Source: G963665085 sp963665085 (lineage in GTDB: Bacteria; Bacteroidota; Bacteroidia; Bacteroidales; JAAAOM01). From it: a DNA stretch of 64,000 bases. Shown in pieces: positions 1 through 10,324 of the stretch. Each line of letters starts with the position of its first letter. Positions within the stretch are counted from its first letter, which is position 1. The stretch spans positions 1,116,001-1,180,000 of the forward strand of contig CAXXXS010000002.1 in assembly GCA_963665085.2 (NCBI GenBank). Direction: 5' to 3'. A program made the position numbers and the translations under genes. Below the pieces are notes generated by a model, which was given only the letters and a program-made list of their open reading frames with translations, ran no database searches and was not told where the DNA came from.

Positions 1-174
1 AGTAACTCTACCCTTTCGACATTTTATTTTTCAATAATTTGTCCTAATTGATAAATAGTAAAAGACAATTTTATCTTTTATGTTTAGTTAGAATTAATTA
101 TGTAAACCTATAAAATATCATTGCTTTCACCAATCAAAAATTATAATTTGTTTAAATAACTTAAACTATTTACA

Positions 175-1374
175 ATGACTTTTGATCCAGCTAATAACAT
201 TCAAGACTTAAGGCAATTTGGAGAATTTGGAGGTGTAAACCCGTCAATAACAGATTCATCAACATTTACATTTCTTGAGGCCAACACAATGATAGATACA
301 TTTCATGGAGAGGCTAAAGGTTGTTTTTTATATTCGCGCCATTGGAATCCTAGTAATAAATATCTTGCTGATGCTTTGGCCGCGATGGAAGGCACAGAAT
401 CTGCCGGGGTGACTTCTTCCGGTATGGCAGCTATTACATGTACAATACTTCAGCTATGCAACTGTGGAGATCATATCATTACAAGTGTTACAACCTATGG
501 AGGTACATATGCATTTTTAAAAAACTATCTCAAAAAGTTTAATATTGAAGTTTCTTTTGTTGATATATCAAATTTAAATTCTGTAAAAAAAGAAATAAAA
601 ACCAACACCAAACTTATTTATACAGAATCTTTAACAAATCCATTATTGGTATTGTCTGATGTTCCTAAACTTGCAGAGATTGCAAAGAGAGCTAACATAA
701 AATTAGTTGTTGACAATACATTTAGTCCAATGATTATATCGCCTGCACAACTGGGAGCGGACATTGTTGTTTATAGCATGACCAAATTTATCAATGGTAA
801 AAATGATTGTCTTGCAGGAGCAATTTGTGGAAGCAATGATTTTATTAATTCATTAAGTGATGTAAATGCAGGAACAGCCATGCTTCTCGGTCCTGTTCTC
901 GATCCTTTACGGTCTTCTTCAATTTTAAAAAATCTCAATACGCTACATATTCGCATGAAACAGCACAGTAAAAATGCTATGTTTCTAGCTAAAAAATTTA
1001 AAGACTCTGGTATTAGGGTTATTTACCCTGGTCTTGATGAATACCCCCAACACGAAAGAATGAACGAATTAATGAATACCGACTACGGATACGGAGGAAT
1101 GGTTGCAATTGATTTACACACTGCAAAAAAAGCCTCAGATATAATGCAGGTTATGCAACAAAAAGATATCGGTTACCTAGCTGTAAGTCTTGGTTATTTC
1201 AAAACCTTATTCAGTAATTCAGGAAAAAGTACATCTTCTGAAATACCTATCGATGTTCAAAAATCAATGGGACTAAGTGAAGGGCTTATTCGTTTTTCTG
1301 TTGGATTGGATAATGATATTGAAAGAACATGGAACAGAATCTACGAATCTTTAAAAGAATTTGATATGGTTTAA
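175..1374 (+). CDS. PLP-dependent Cys/Met metabolism enzyme (methionine gamma-lyase / cystathionine lyase-type)
   Basis: This 399-residue protein belongs to the Cys/Met metabolism PLP family, cytosolic enzymes that cleave or form C-S bonds of cystathionine, methionine or homocysteine. The family fold is seen in the YSR-type substrate loop near residue 50, the TSSGMAAI phosphate-binding turn (about 80), the VVDNTF aspartate segment (about 180) and the PLP lysine in YSMTKFINGKND (about 205). Length matches the usual 380-400. The lyase versus synthase reaction cannot be decided from sequence alone; methionine gamma-lyase is a common database label for such proteins in Bacteroidota. It stands alone on the plus strand, converging on the formiminotransferase gene. 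Confidence 0.85.
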   Translation: MTFDPANNIQDLRQFGEFGGVNPSITDSSTFTFLEANTMIDTFHGEAKGCFLYSRHWNPSNKYLADALAAMEGTESAGVTSSGMAAITCTILQLCNCGDHIITSVTTYGGTYAFLKNYLKKFNIEVSFVDISNLNSVKKEIKTNTKLIYTESLTNPLLVLSDVPKLAEIAKRANIKLVVDNTFSPMIISPAQLGADIVVYSMTKFINGKNDCLAGAICGSNDFINSLSDVNAGTAMLLGPVLDPLRSSSILKNLNTLHIRMKQHSKNAMFLAKKFKDSGIRVIYPGLDEYPQHERMNELMNTDYGYGGMVAIDLHTAKKASDIMQVMQQKDIGYLAVSLGYFKTLFSNSGKSTSSEIPIDVQKSMGLSEGLIRFSVGLDNDIERTWNRIYESLKEFDMV

Positions 1375-1447
1375 TACCATATCATTTACGCTACAAAAAT
1401 AATTTCAATTCAAACTTCTAATTACAAGAATAGACAATAATTTAGTT

Positions 1448-2497
1448 TTAAGAAACAATAACATCATATCCAAAATGAATCCCGATTAAATCATCCAGGA
1501 TTCTTTCTTCAGCAACAAAAGGTTCTATATCACTTAAACCCAATTTTTCTATTGCTGATTGTATATAATAGTTTGTATTGTATTCACCATTCCCTATTCT
1601 TTTTTTTGAATAGAAAATCCCACTATCAATTAATGCTTTCTTAGGGACTAATCCAATAAGCTCTGAACCTGCAACTTCTACACCTAAACTATTAGCAATG
1701 CTCTTTACCTCTTCGTAAACATCATGTAAACCGGTTTCTCTAAAATTCATGATATTTGTTGAAACTTGTACTTTCTTGTATTCATTAAGATACCAACCAA
1801 TTGCTTTTACATGTTTTAGTCTACCTTGTAATTTAATTTTTCTATCACCGCAAGGAACAGAATAGCCTGTTTCTCTAATTTTAGCAGCAATGGATTTTGC
1901 AACACTCACATCTTGCGAATTAAGAGTTACATTGTATGCCAAAAGAAAATCACGGGCTCCTATAACAGTCGCTCCTTTCTTCTCACTAAATATCTGGGGA
2001 CCATAATCCGGACTCCACTGCCTTTTTTTAATCTTTTTTCTTAATCCCTCATAATTTCCTTTTCTGATAAATGATAATGCTTTTCGCTCGGGAAGCAAGG
2101 CTGATTCAGCATAACAAAAGACTGGAATCTTAAAAACCCGACTTATAACATTTGCCAGTTCATGTGAGAGATCTACACATTCTTTCATTGATATCCCGCT
2201 TACCGGAACTAGAGGACAAACATCCATAATTCCAATTCTCGGATGTTCTCCTGTTTGTTTATCCATATCAATTTTTTCCATGGCAACTTTACATGCCTCA
2301 AAAACAGCGTTGATGACTGCTTTAGGATCTCCAACAAATGTAAAAACAGTTCTGTTTGCAGAATATCCAGAATCTACATGAAGTAACTTTACACCTTCAG
2401 TTCTTTTAATTGCCGCTGAGATAGAATTTATTACAAATTTATCCCTGCCTTCACTGAAATTAGGTATACATTCTACTATTTGCTTAATTTGTCTCAT
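1448..2497 (-). CDS. ftcD: Glutamate formiminotransferase
   Basis: The enzyme moves the formimino group between formiminoglutamate and tetrahydrofolate in histidine catabolism. The N-terminal signature IVECIPNFSEGRD is diagnostic, and later segments HVDSGYSANRTVFTFVG and EHPRIGIMDVCPLVPV match the two formiminotransferase subdomains. No cyclodeaminase domain is fused, giving about 349 residues as usual for the bacterial single-domain form. The frame is open upstream to 2572, but the ATG at 2497 (MRQIKQIVE) fits the family start and avoids overlap with the divergent carrier gene at 2552. No other hut genes are in the window. Confidence 0.9.
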   Translation of the reverse strand: MRQIKQIVECIPNFSEGRDKFVINSISAAIKRTEGVKLLHVDSGYSANRTVFTFVGDPKAVINAVFEACKVAMEKIDMDKQTGEHPRIGIMDVCPLVPVSGISMKECVDLSHELANVISRVFKIPVFCYAESALLPERKALSFIRKGNYEGLRKKIKKRQWSPDYGPQIFSEKKGATVIGARDFLLAYNVTLNSQDVSVAKSIAAKIRETGYSVPCGDRKIKLQGRLKHVKAIGWYLNEYKKVQVSTNIMNFRETGLHDVYEEVKSIANSLGVEVAGSELIGLVPKKALIDSGIFYSKKRIGNGEYNTNYYIQSAIEKLGLSDIEPFVAEERILDDLIGIHFGYDVIVS

Positions 2498-2551
2498 AAA
2501 TAATGCGCAATGATACAATAAGACCATTTTAATACCAAAAACAAAAAGAAT

Positions 2552-4147
2552 ATGTTGAAAAAAATTCCTCATACCTATGTCATAATATTCTCTTTTATAA
2601 TTGTAGCTGCTATTCTAACCTGGATAGTTCCAGGAGGTAAATTTCAGCGAGAAACTCAACTTATAAACAACCAGGAACGCGAGGTAATTGTAAAAGACTC
2701 TTTCTCTAAAACAGAAAACAATCCGCAAACCTGGGAAATATTATCTGCTCTGTATGATGGATTTGTAGCCAAATCAGATATTATTGTTTTTATCCTGATT
2801 ATTGGCGGGGCCTTTTGGATTTTAAACGAGAGCAAATCTGTTGATGTAGGAATACATACTTTTTTACAATTCTCACTACGATTAAACAAGTTTAAACTCA
2901 TAAAACGAATAGGGATCAACAATATTATCATCACTCTTATTATGCTGCTTTTTAGCTTTTTTGGGGCAACATTTGGAATGAGTGAAGAAACTATTGCCTT
3001 CATCATTATTTTTGTACCCCTCTCTATAAAAATGGGCTACGATTCATTTGTTGGTGTTTCTATGTGTTTTGTTGCTGCTGCATTAGGATTTGCCGGAGCA
3101 CTATTTAATCCCTTTACGATTGGAATTGCTCAAGGTCTCTCAAACCTTCCTTTATTTTCGGGACTCGAATACAGATTCTTTTGTTGGATCATTATTAATG
3201 CTGTCGGTATAGGTTTTGTTTTGCGATATGCCAATAAAATTCAAAAAAATCCTGAATATTCTATGGTTTATAAAGAAGATAAATATTGGAGAGTAAAAAA
3301 TACTCAATCAGATATTCAACTAAATTATTTTAAAACAAAAAATGCTTGGTTTATTTATGGTCTCATAAGCCTTATTTTGATTTTAATATCAATTAAAAAT
3401 CACACTACTATTTTAAAAATTGGAAATGGAAGTATCGAATTTTACTTCATTCCTTTGATTTCGATTGTTTTTATTATTCTAGGTTTAGTTTCTCTATTAA
3501 AATCTGTTCATTTTTTCAACCTGGTTCTACTCATGCAAACCATTTTAATTTTGATTATCGGAGTTATGGGGTATGGATGGTATATAAAAGAGATAGCAAC
3601 CTTATTTTTTGGTTTAGGTTTATTCAGTGGGATTGCTACAGGTTACTCTGCAAATAAAATCACCAGACTTTTTATTGATGGCGTCAAAGATATATTATCA
3701 GCTGCACTTGTTGTAGGATTGGCTGGTGGAATTATTATCACACTTCAAAACGGACTAATAATGGATAGCCTTTTATATTCCGCATCACAGCTAATGAGAA
3801 GTTTTGGAAAATTTGGTTCATTGGCATCTATTTATATGACACAAACCATTATCAATATAGTAATTCCATCAGGTTCTGCACAAGCAGCCCTTACAATGCC
3901 AATCATGTCTCAGTTCTCTGATTTAATGGGAATATCCAGGCAAGCTATTGTTATGGCTTTCCAATTTGGAGATGGATTTACAAACATGATAACGCCAACT
4001 TCACCGGTTTTAATTGGTGTTTTGGGCGTTGCAAAAATCCCCTATGAGAAATGGGTGAAATGGGGTGGTAAACTAATTTTAATGTTAATTCTTCTGGGAT
4101 TAATCTTATTAGTTCCTACCGTATTTTTGAGATTAAATGGATTTTAG
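2552..4147 (+). CDS. YfcC/DcuC-type membrane carrier
   Basis: A 531-residue polytopic inner-membrane protein of the YfcC family (C4-dicarboxylate carrier-like superfamily; relatives are annotated as basic amino acid or peptide carriers). It opens with a hydrophobic helix followed by TWIVPGGKF, the conserved YfcC N-terminal motif, and contains the FGMSEETIAF and NIVIPSGSAQAA signatures typical of the two halves. About 12 membrane segments are visible. It is transcribed divergently from the formiminotransferase gene with only 54 bp between them, which suggests import of an amino acid or its breakdown product; the substrate itself is not determinable. Confidence 0.85.
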   Translation: MLKKIPHTYVIIFSFIIVAAILTWIVPGGKFQRETQLINNQEREVIVKDSFSKTENNPQTWEILSALYDGFVAKSDIIVFILIIGGAFWILNESKSVDVGIHTFLQFSLRLNKFKLIKRIGINNIIITLIMLLFSFFGATFGMSEETIAFIIIFVPLSIKMGYDSFVGVSMCFVAAALGFAGALFNPFTIGIAQGLSNLPLFSGLEYRFFCWIIINAVGIGFVLRYANKIQKNPEYSMVYKEDKYWRVKNTQSDIQLNYFKTKNAWFIYGLISLILILISIKNHTTILKIGNGSIEFYFIPLISIVFIILGLVSLLKSVHFFNLVLLMQTILILIIGVMGYGWYIKEIATLFFGLGLFSGIATGYSANKITRLFIDGVKDILSAALVVGLAGGIIITLQNGLIMDSLLYSASQLMRSFGKFGSLASIYMTQTIINIVIPSGSAQAALTMPIMSQFSDLMGISRQAIVMAFQFGDGFTNMITPTSPVLIGVLGVAKIPYEKWVKWGGKLILMLILLGLILLVPTVFLRLNGF

Positions 4148-4151
4148 GTAA

Positions 4152-5416
4152 TTATATTCCCTGTAAAAAATAAGCAACAAGCACGCCCAGATAATTTCCG
4201 ACAACATACCCAATAATTCCTACAGTAAGACCGGAAACCAATACTTTCTTGTTATTTATTGCTGATACCACCATGGGAACAAAAGGTGGAGAACATATAA
4301 GTGCAGTAGATGTAACCATTACGGTATCTGCATCAACCTTAAAAATTTTTGCGAGTAACACATGCAAAAACAAGGAGAAAACTATAGCAAAACAAACATA
4401 ATAAAGTAATACAGGAGATGAATTAGTCAAATTACTTATATCTGCCATAGAAGCGACTACCGTACTAAAAACAAGGATAAAATAAATACCTGTATTGTAT
4501 GCAAATTTCGAGAGTTTTAATTTAGGAACTAAGGTAACAAGAATACTTAGGGTTGTTATACATAGAATAACAACTAACATTTGCATATTTTTTGGAAATA
4601 AAAAACTTATTAAACCAGAAACACCAAAGATTCCAACAACTATTAAAAGTGTTTTTAGAAGTGGAAAAAAGTTTACTTTTTTAATTAATTCCCTGAGCAC
4701 AAAATCATTTGCATTTTCTTCTGAATATTCTTCCGATTCATTCTTTCCTTCATCTTTAAAACGCGGTAAAAACTGGGAAAAAATCTTTTTCCCGATACTA
4801 ATTAAAAAGAATAAATATGCAGCCGACACAATCGTATCATAAGTATGCGTTAAAATATATGTCTCAGAATCCACATCGAGCATTAATTTTAAGGATGCAA
4901 GATTTGGTGTACCCCCGGAATATAGTCCAATCATCATACCTGAAACCTTCCATAATTGGTCAATCCCCTGACCTGTAAAAACAAAATGTCCGGCAATCAC
5001 AACAATAACAACGGAAACAATAGCAAGAAACATAGATAACAACGTAATTCCTGCTAATTTGGACCATGCCTTTATATCAGTAGAAAAGAGCAATAATGGA
5101 AGGGCAATAGGAATAGTTATTATTGTAAAGACATCTTGTAATTCTCTTATTTTATAATAAAGAATATCCGATTCCAGAATAGTTCCTTGACCAAACATTT
5201 GTTTTACGTCATCAAGAGTAATATCCGGATTTATGGAGTAAATTCTATAAAAGAAATCACTAACAGCAGGCAATAATCCAATATTTCCAATTATCAGTCC
5301 TAAGGCGTATGCAAGAATAACACTACCAATTCTTTGGAAAATGATATATTTTCGGCATAGTCTAAGGATTGCAACCGGCCCCAAAATGTATACTAATATT
5401 AGTAAAGTATAAATCA
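4152..5416 (-). CDS. DUF819 family integral membrane protein (YjcL-like)
   Basis: A membrane protein of about 421 residues with 10-12 hydrophobic segments. It resembles the DUF819/YjcL family by its N-terminal GPVAILRLCRKY region, the GLYSGGTPNLASLK motif near the middle and the TSTALICSPPFVPMV segment near the C terminus; the family is distantly related to 2-hydroxycarboxylate and bile-acid-type transporters and has no settled function. ATG at 5416 is preferred over an in-frame TTG at 5429. Its stop lies 4 bp from the stop of the YfcC gene, so the two converge without an obvious terminator. Confidence 0.8.
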
Positions 5417-5433
5417 TATTGGGTAGCAAATAT

Positions 5434-5460
5434 AAAAAAAGCCAGTTATTACTGGCCTTA
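5434..5460 (-). terminator. Intrinsic terminator after fabI
   Basis: On the minus strand a 6-bp GC-rich stem (GCCAGT, loop AATA, ACTGGC) is followed by a run of T. It lies about 25 bp past the fabI stop and so should end the fabI transcript before the DUF819 gene. Confidence 0.75.
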
Positions 5461-5482
5461 TATTATATTATGATTCTTTTGA

Positions 5483-6313
5483 TTAATCACACCCTTCAAA
5501 ACTCTTATCGTATTGGGACATTGCTCTCCAGCTCATACCCATGCTTGAGAACCCTCCATCATGAAAAAGATTCTGCATTGTTACTTTTTTTGTTAGATCC
5601 GAGAACAATGTTATACAATAATTTGCGCAATCATCAGCCGAAGCATTACCAAGTGGAGACATTCGTTCGGTAAAATCTATTAACGAATCGATCCCTTTTA
5701 CACCACTACCAGCAGTTGTCATTGTTGGAGATTGAGAAATGGTATTTACCCTAATTTTCTTATCTCTTCCATATATATAACCAAAACTACGTGCGATAGA
5801 TTCAAGAAGCGATTTTGCATCTGCCATATCATTGTAGCCATAAAGTGTTCTTTGCGCCGCAATATAAGATAAAGCAACAACAGAACCCCATTCATTTATA
5901 GCATCAAGTTTTCGTGCAACCTGAAGCATTTTGTGGAATGACAATGCAGAAATATCAATCGTCTTTTGATAAAAATCGTAATTCAATGCATCGTAACTAA
6001 GCCCTTTTCTTACGTTTGGCGACATTCCAATAGAATGCAACATAAAATCAATTTTTCCACCAAACTTCTCCATTGCTTTTTTAAACACATTTTCGATGTC
6101 ATCAACATTTGTGGCATCTGCCGGAATAATTTCTGAATTTGTTTTCTCTGCCAATTCATTTAGAGTACCCAACCTTAGAGCAACCGGGGTATTTGACAAA
6201 ATAAATTCAGCCCCTTCCTCATGGGCCCGCTCTGCAACCTTCCATGCTATTGACATATCATTTAACGCACCGAAGATTATCCCTTTTTTACCTTCAAGTA
6301 AATTGTTCGCCAT
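5483..6313 (-). CDS. fabI: Enoyl-[acyl-carrier-protein] reductase (NADH), FabI
   Basis: Cytosolic enzyme that reduces the trans-2-enoyl-ACP double bond in the last step of each fatty acid elongation cycle. It is a short-chain dehydrogenase-type fold with the FabI-specific start GKKGIIFGALNDMSIAW (NADH site), the HSIGM segment, and the catalytic Tyr-x6-Lys pair in YNDMADAK (about residues 156-163), then the SQSPTMTTAGSGV substrate loop. The length of 276 residues is normal. It lies downstream of recN with its own candidate promoter and a terminator after it. Confidence 0.95.
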   Translation of the reverse strand: MANNLLEGKKGIIFGALNDMSIAWKVAERAHEEGAEFILSNTPVALRLGTLNELAEKTNSEIIPADATNVDDIENVFKKAMEKFGGKIDFMLHSIGMSPNVRKGLSYDALNYDFYQKTIDISALSFHKMLQVARKLDAINEWGSVVALSYIAAQRTLYGYNDMADAKSLLESIARSFGYIYGRDKKIRVNTISQSPTMTTAGSGVKGIDSLIDFTERMSPLGNASADDCANYCITLFSDLTKKVTMQNLFHDGGFSSMGMSWRAMSQYDKSFEGCD

Positions 6314-6336
6314 TATGTTTAATTTAAATTTGATGC

Positions 6337-6367
6337 AAATATAGAAATCATAGTTCTAAAAATCGAA
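6337..6367 (-). promoter_or_regulatory. Candidate Bacteroidota promoter for fabI
   Basis: Read on the minus strand, TATATTTG (-7 type TAnnTTTG) at 6344-6337 is preceded after 19 bp by TTCG at 6367-6364, one mismatch from the -33 TTTG. The fabI ATG follows about 23 bp downstream. Confidence 0.45.
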
Positions 6368-6423
6368 GTATTCACGGATTTATTTAGACTGAATAAAATC
6401 TTAATTGGGTAATATGGTCTTAT

Positions 6424-8088
6424 TTACGATTTATTAATTCTCAGTAAATCAATAGCATTATTCATTGCAGCCTCAGTAATTTCTTCTCCGCTCAACATTT
6501 GGGCCAGCTCTTGCTGACGTTCTTCAGGAGATAAAAGTTTTAGCTGACTTTCTGTTGATCCGTTATTCTCAACCTTAAACACTTTGTAATGGTATTTTCC
6601 TTTTGCGGCAACTTGAGGAAGGTGGGTTATATTAAACACCTGCATTGTTTGCGCCATTTGTTTTATAATATTCCCAACCTTATCAGCTATTTCTCCCGAA
6701 ACGCCCGTGTCTATTTCATCGAAAATAATAGTTGGTAATTTCTGTTTCCCACTAACCAATGCTTTAAGACTTAGCATTAAACGAGACAACTCACCCCCTG
6801 AGGCAACTTTTGATATTTCTTTTAGATCAACACCCTGGTTTGCTGAGAACAAAAATTGAACAGAGTCGATTCCTGTTACAGAAAAATCATCCAAAGGAGA
6901 TAGTTCAACAACAAACCCTGCTTTTGGCATCCCAAGCTGGCTCAAATAGTCTTTTATCTCATTTTTGATTACAGGAACAGATTTTTCCCTGGATTTAGTT
7001 AATTCCATGGATTTAATCCCTATTTTTTCTTTTAGCAGTTGTAGTTCCTTTTTTAACTCATCAAGCCTGGAATCACCCAGCGTTATGTTCTCAAGCCTTG
7101 AATTATAATCTCCTTTTACCCCTACTAAATCCTCAATAGAATCAACTTTATGTTTCTGGCAAAGTGTATTTAATAAATCAACCCTTGAACGAACAAATTC
7201 AATCCGTTCCGGATCTAAATCCTGTTTATCGAAGAGTAAATCAACTTCAGCTGCAATATCCTTTAATTCAATATAAGATGAATTAAGTCGCTCAGCTAAT
7301 TCTTTTGATGCAGGTAAATATTCTGCAACCTGTTCGATTAGTGCTGTTACCTCTTTTAAATAATTTAAAACATTTATCTCATCACTATTAAGCAAATATG
7401 AAGTTTTTTCCAGGCTCCCTTTAATCTCTTCTGAATGGTTTAATGCTTCCAACTCTGATTCAAGCAAAGAATCCTCTTCAGGGTTTAACCTTGCTTTTTC
7501 TAATTCATCAAATTGAAACTGAAAGTAATCGAAATCTGTTTTGTTTTTATCGAGATTAGCACTAAGCTTCTTGTATTCTTTTTCTTTTTCACGTAACTCT
7601 TTATAAATTCTTTTATACTCATTACGCAAATCCTCATTCTCAGCTATCGTATCAATAATATTTAGTTGAAAATTTTGTTCGTTCAGGAACAACGTTTGGT
7701 GTTGTGAATGTATATCTATCAATGCATTGCCTAACTGTTTTAAAAAATTAAGATTGGCAGGAACATCATTTACGAAAGCTCTTGATTTTCCATTGGCCCC
7801 TATTTCCCGTCGGACAATAGTATTCTTTTCAAAGTCAATATCTTCTTGAGCAAATAAGCTTTCCAGGTTATATCCTTCTACATTAAAACAAGCTTCAACA
7901 ATACATTTTGCTGACGTATCATTTAAAACACCAGTATCTGCCCTTTGTCCAATAATTAATGATAATGCTCCCAACAATATAGACTTTCCTGCACCTGTCT
8001 CTCCCGTGATTATTGAAAAGCCATTTTCAAAATCAATCTCAAGATGCCGTATTAAAGCATAATTTTTTATGTAGAGGCTTTTAAGCAT
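6424..8088 (-). CDS. recN: DNA repair protein RecN
   Basis: SMC-like ATPase of recombinational double-strand break repair, acting on chromosomal DNA in the cytoplasm. The Walker A GETGAGKS is at about residues 30-37, the coiled-coil arm occupies about 150-400, and the C-terminal half-site has the signature VASGGELSRLMLSLK and the Walker B TIIFDEIDTGVSGE, then the HLPQVAAKG D-loop/H-switch segment. The length of 554 is typical. It is the penultimate gene of the leftward bamD-to-fabI block. Confidence 0.95.
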   Translation of the reverse strand: MLKSLYIKNYALIRHLEIDFENGFSIITGETGAGKSILLGALSLIIGQRADTGVLNDTSAKCIVEACFNVEGYNLESLFAQEDIDFEKNTIVRREIGANGKSRAFVNDVPANLNFLKQLGNALIDIHSQHQTLFLNEQNFQLNIIDTIAENEDLRNEYKRIYKELREKEKEYKKLSANLDKNKTDFDYFQFQFDELEKARLNPEEDSLLESELEALNHSEEIKGSLEKTSYLLNSDEINVLNYLKEVTALIEQVAEYLPASKELAERLNSSYIELKDIAAEVDLLFDKQDLDPERIEFVRSRVDLLNTLCQKHKVDSIEDLVGVKGDYNSRLENITLGDSRLDELKKELQLLKEKIGIKSMELTKSREKSVPVIKNEIKDYLSQLGMPKAGFVVELSPLDDFSVTGIDSVQFLFSANQGVDLKEISKVASGGELSRLMLSLKALVSGKQKLPTIIFDEIDTGVSGEIADKVGNIIKQMAQTMQVFNITHLPQVAAKGKYHYKVFKVENNGSTESQLKLLSPEERQQELAQMLSGEEITEAAMNNAIDLLRINKS

Positions 8089-8188
8089 AAATTATTATTA
8101 ATAACAGCCACAAAAATAGATGGTTTTAAAAAAATAACGGGAGTTTTAACAAAAGATTATTAACCAGCTTTTAACACAAGCCCGATAG

Positions 8189-9106
8189 TTAGTTCGAAAT
8201 TATCTTCTCGTATTTTGATGAATTAGAAGGATCTATCTCTGTAAGGATTGTATGTATTCTGTTTTTTTCATCCGGTTGGCTCTCCGAAAAAATATTAACC
8301 AGCTCATCAGATTTTGCATCAAAGACAACCTGCAACGGAAACAAATACGGATCTGGTTTATCTCTATATACTTCCTGTAGCAACTTAAGGCTTTCTGCTA
8401 TTTCTGTCCTTCCCTGCTCAACTTTAGAATCCATCAAATCTAAACCTCTTCGATGATAAACATAATAAAAGCGCCTTACATTGCTATAATCCTCATCCAA
8501 CAGAGAATTTACCAACCAATAACGATTTCTTCTCCTGGAATCTTCAAAAGCTTTCCACCCACTTTGAGATGCATTTTGTGCATTTGTTACTATTCGCTGT
8601 GCTGTTTCAAAATATGGGGTCCCTCCTTCTAATGAGAAAGTATCATAATCAAATCCCAACACTATATATGCATAATAAGCAAGAATTGATGTTAAATTAG
8701 ATAAATGAGTTGAAGGATTGAATTCCAGTGGTTGAAATTCAACATATTGAAAACTTATATTGTCATCCTTAAAATTTAATTCTACCGAGTTATAAGAGCT
8801 GTTATAAACCGGCCTTCTGACCTGGAGCTGAAGACTTCCACTAAACTCATCAGCTGAAGTTTGTTCTGTTATGTTAAAAACAAAAGCACATTCAATTCTT
8901 TCATCAACACTATAAACATGATTAGTCCAAATCCTGTTGTTCATGAACTCAAATATTGCATTTTGAAGTGTCTCAAAAACCTGTTTGTTAGTCCCTTGAA
9001 CCTTTTGCGAGAGTATCTGAACACTACATTTTAACTCTTGAGCTTCAGTATTTGAATGGAAAATATTAACAAAAATTACAAAGGAAAGAAATATAATTTT
9101 TTTCAT
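8189..9106 (-). CDS. DUF4835 (PorD-like) secreted protein
   Basis: A 305-residue protein with an N-terminal signal peptide (hydrophobic stretch to about residue 22, ending TEAQE). The sequence QELKCSVQILSQKVQGTNK and the later PVYNSSYNSVELNFKDD segment match the Bacteroidota-specific DUF4835 family as I remember it; some annotations call the family type IX secretion protein PorD. It follows coaBC by 3 bp and precedes recN, the usual position in this phylum. Molecular function is not established from sequence; an envelope role is inferred from the signal peptide. Confidence 0.8.
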   Translation of the reverse strand: MKKIIFLSFVIFVNIFHSNTEAQELKCSVQILSQKVQGTNKQVFETLQNAIFEFMNNRIWTNHVYSVDERIECAFVFNITEQTSADEFSGSLQLQVRRPVYNSSYNSVELNFKDDNISFQYVEFQPLEFNPSTHLSNLTSILAYYAYIVLGFDYDTFSLEGGTPYFETAQRIVTNAQNASQSGWKAFEDSRRRNRYWLVNSLLDEDYSNVRRFYYVYHRRGLDLMDSKVEQGRTEIAESLKLLQEVYRDKPDPYLFPLQVVFDAKSDELVNIFSESQPDEKNRIHTILTEIDPSNSSKYEKIISN

Positions 9107-9109
9107 TGA

Positions 9110-10312
9110 TTAAATTATTTGAGCCAGCTTTTTTACAATATCAATTGCTACCAGCTTTTTATCTTTTAACTCAAAATTATCAATATTATTATTTTTATCA
9201 ATGATTGTTATTTTATTTGTGTCATATCCAAAACCAGCACCTTTATCATTGAGTGAGTTTAAAACAATCATATCGAATTTTTTAGATTCTAGTTTTTTCC
9301 TGGCATTATCTTTTTCATTTTCAGTCTCCAATGCAAATCCAACAATGGTCTGATTTTCTTTCTTCAATACTCCTAACTCTTTTGCTATATCTGTTGTTGG
9401 TTTGAGATTTATTGAAAATTCGTTCTCTTTATTTTTAAGTTTTTGATTGGCATAATTTACTGGCTGAAAATCAGAGACTGCAGCAGCTAATATTGCGACA
9501 TCAGAATCAGGAAAGATTTTAAGACAAGCCTTAAACATTTCTTCTGTTGTACGAACATTTACAACGTTAACATTGGGATGATTTAAAACCTGAGTCGTTG
9601 GCCCTGAAACTATTGTAACATCTGCTCCTCCATCTGCTAATACTTCAGCTAAGGCATACCCCATTTTACCAGAAGAATGATTTGTTATATATCTAACAGG
9701 ATCAATATATTCAATCGTTGGTCCTGCTGTTATCAGAACTTTTTTTTTTGCTAATTTGGAATTTTGGGAATGGTTAAAATACTCTTCCAAAAATGAAAAT
9801 ATTTTCTCTGGCTCTTCCATTCTGCCTTTCCCTTCAAGTCCACTAGCCAGTTCTCCTGTTTGCGCTTCAATTACTGCAACTCCATGATCTTTCAACGTCT
9901 CAATGTTTTGTTGAGTAGTTTTATGTGAAAACATGTCTAAATCCATTGCTGGAGCAACAAACACAGGACACCTAGCAGAAAGATATGATGTTAAAAGAAG
10001 GTTATCAGCAATACCGTGAGCCATTTTCGCCATTGTATTTGCAGTAGCAGGAGCGATTAGATATGCATCAGCCCACAAGCCTAAATCAACATGACTATTC
10101 CAATCGCCATTTTCAGGATTGAAAAAATCAACAAGGATTGGATTTTTAGATAAAGTTGCTAGAGTAAGTGGTGTAATAAATTCTTTTGCTAAAGGAGTCA
10201 TTATTATTTTTACAGAAGCTCCATTTTTGACTAGTAACCTAACAAGAATAGCAGCCTTATAAGCTGCTATGCTACCTGTTACTCCCAGTAAAATATTTTT
10301 TTCCTTAAGCAT
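9110..10312 (-). CDS. coaBC: Bifunctional phosphopantothenoylcysteine decarboxylase / phosphopantothenate-cysteine ligase
   Basis: Two consecutive steps of coenzyme A synthesis in one cytosolic flavoprotein. Residues 1-180 form the CoaC flavodoxin-like decarboxylase, with GVTGSIAAYKA at the start, the catalytic histidine in NSHVDLG (about 73) and the FMN-binding APATANTMAKMAHGIADN. Residues about 185-400 form the CoaB ligase, starting KKVLITAGPTIEYIDPVRYI and holding the SSGKMG nucleotide-binding loop and the KLKNKENEF lysine region. The length of 400 is standard. Confidence 0.95.
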   Translation of the reverse strand: MLKEKNILLGVTGSIAAYKAAILVRLLVKNGASVKIIMTPLAKEFITPLTLATLSKNPILVDFFNPENGDWNSHVDLGLWADAYLIAPATANTMAKMAHGIADNLLLTSYLSARCPVFVAPAMDLDMFSHKTTQQNIETLKDHGVAVIEAQTGELASGLEGKGRMEEPEKIFSFLEEYFNHSQNSKLAKKKVLITAGPTIEYIDPVRYITNHSSGKMGYALAEVLADGGADVTIVSGPTTQVLNHPNVNVVNVRTTEEMFKACLKIFPDSDVAILAAAVSDFQPVNYANQKLKNKENEFSINLKPTTDIAKELGVLKKENQTIVGFALETENEKDNARKKLESKKFDMIVLNSLNDKGAGFGYDTNKITIIDKNNNIDNFELKDKKLVAIDIVKKLAQII

Positions 10313-10324
10313 TTTTAAGGATTT

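Noticed and set aside
771..956. Open frame on the minus strand
   Set aside because: Shadow of the Cys/Met enzyme gene; no family features.
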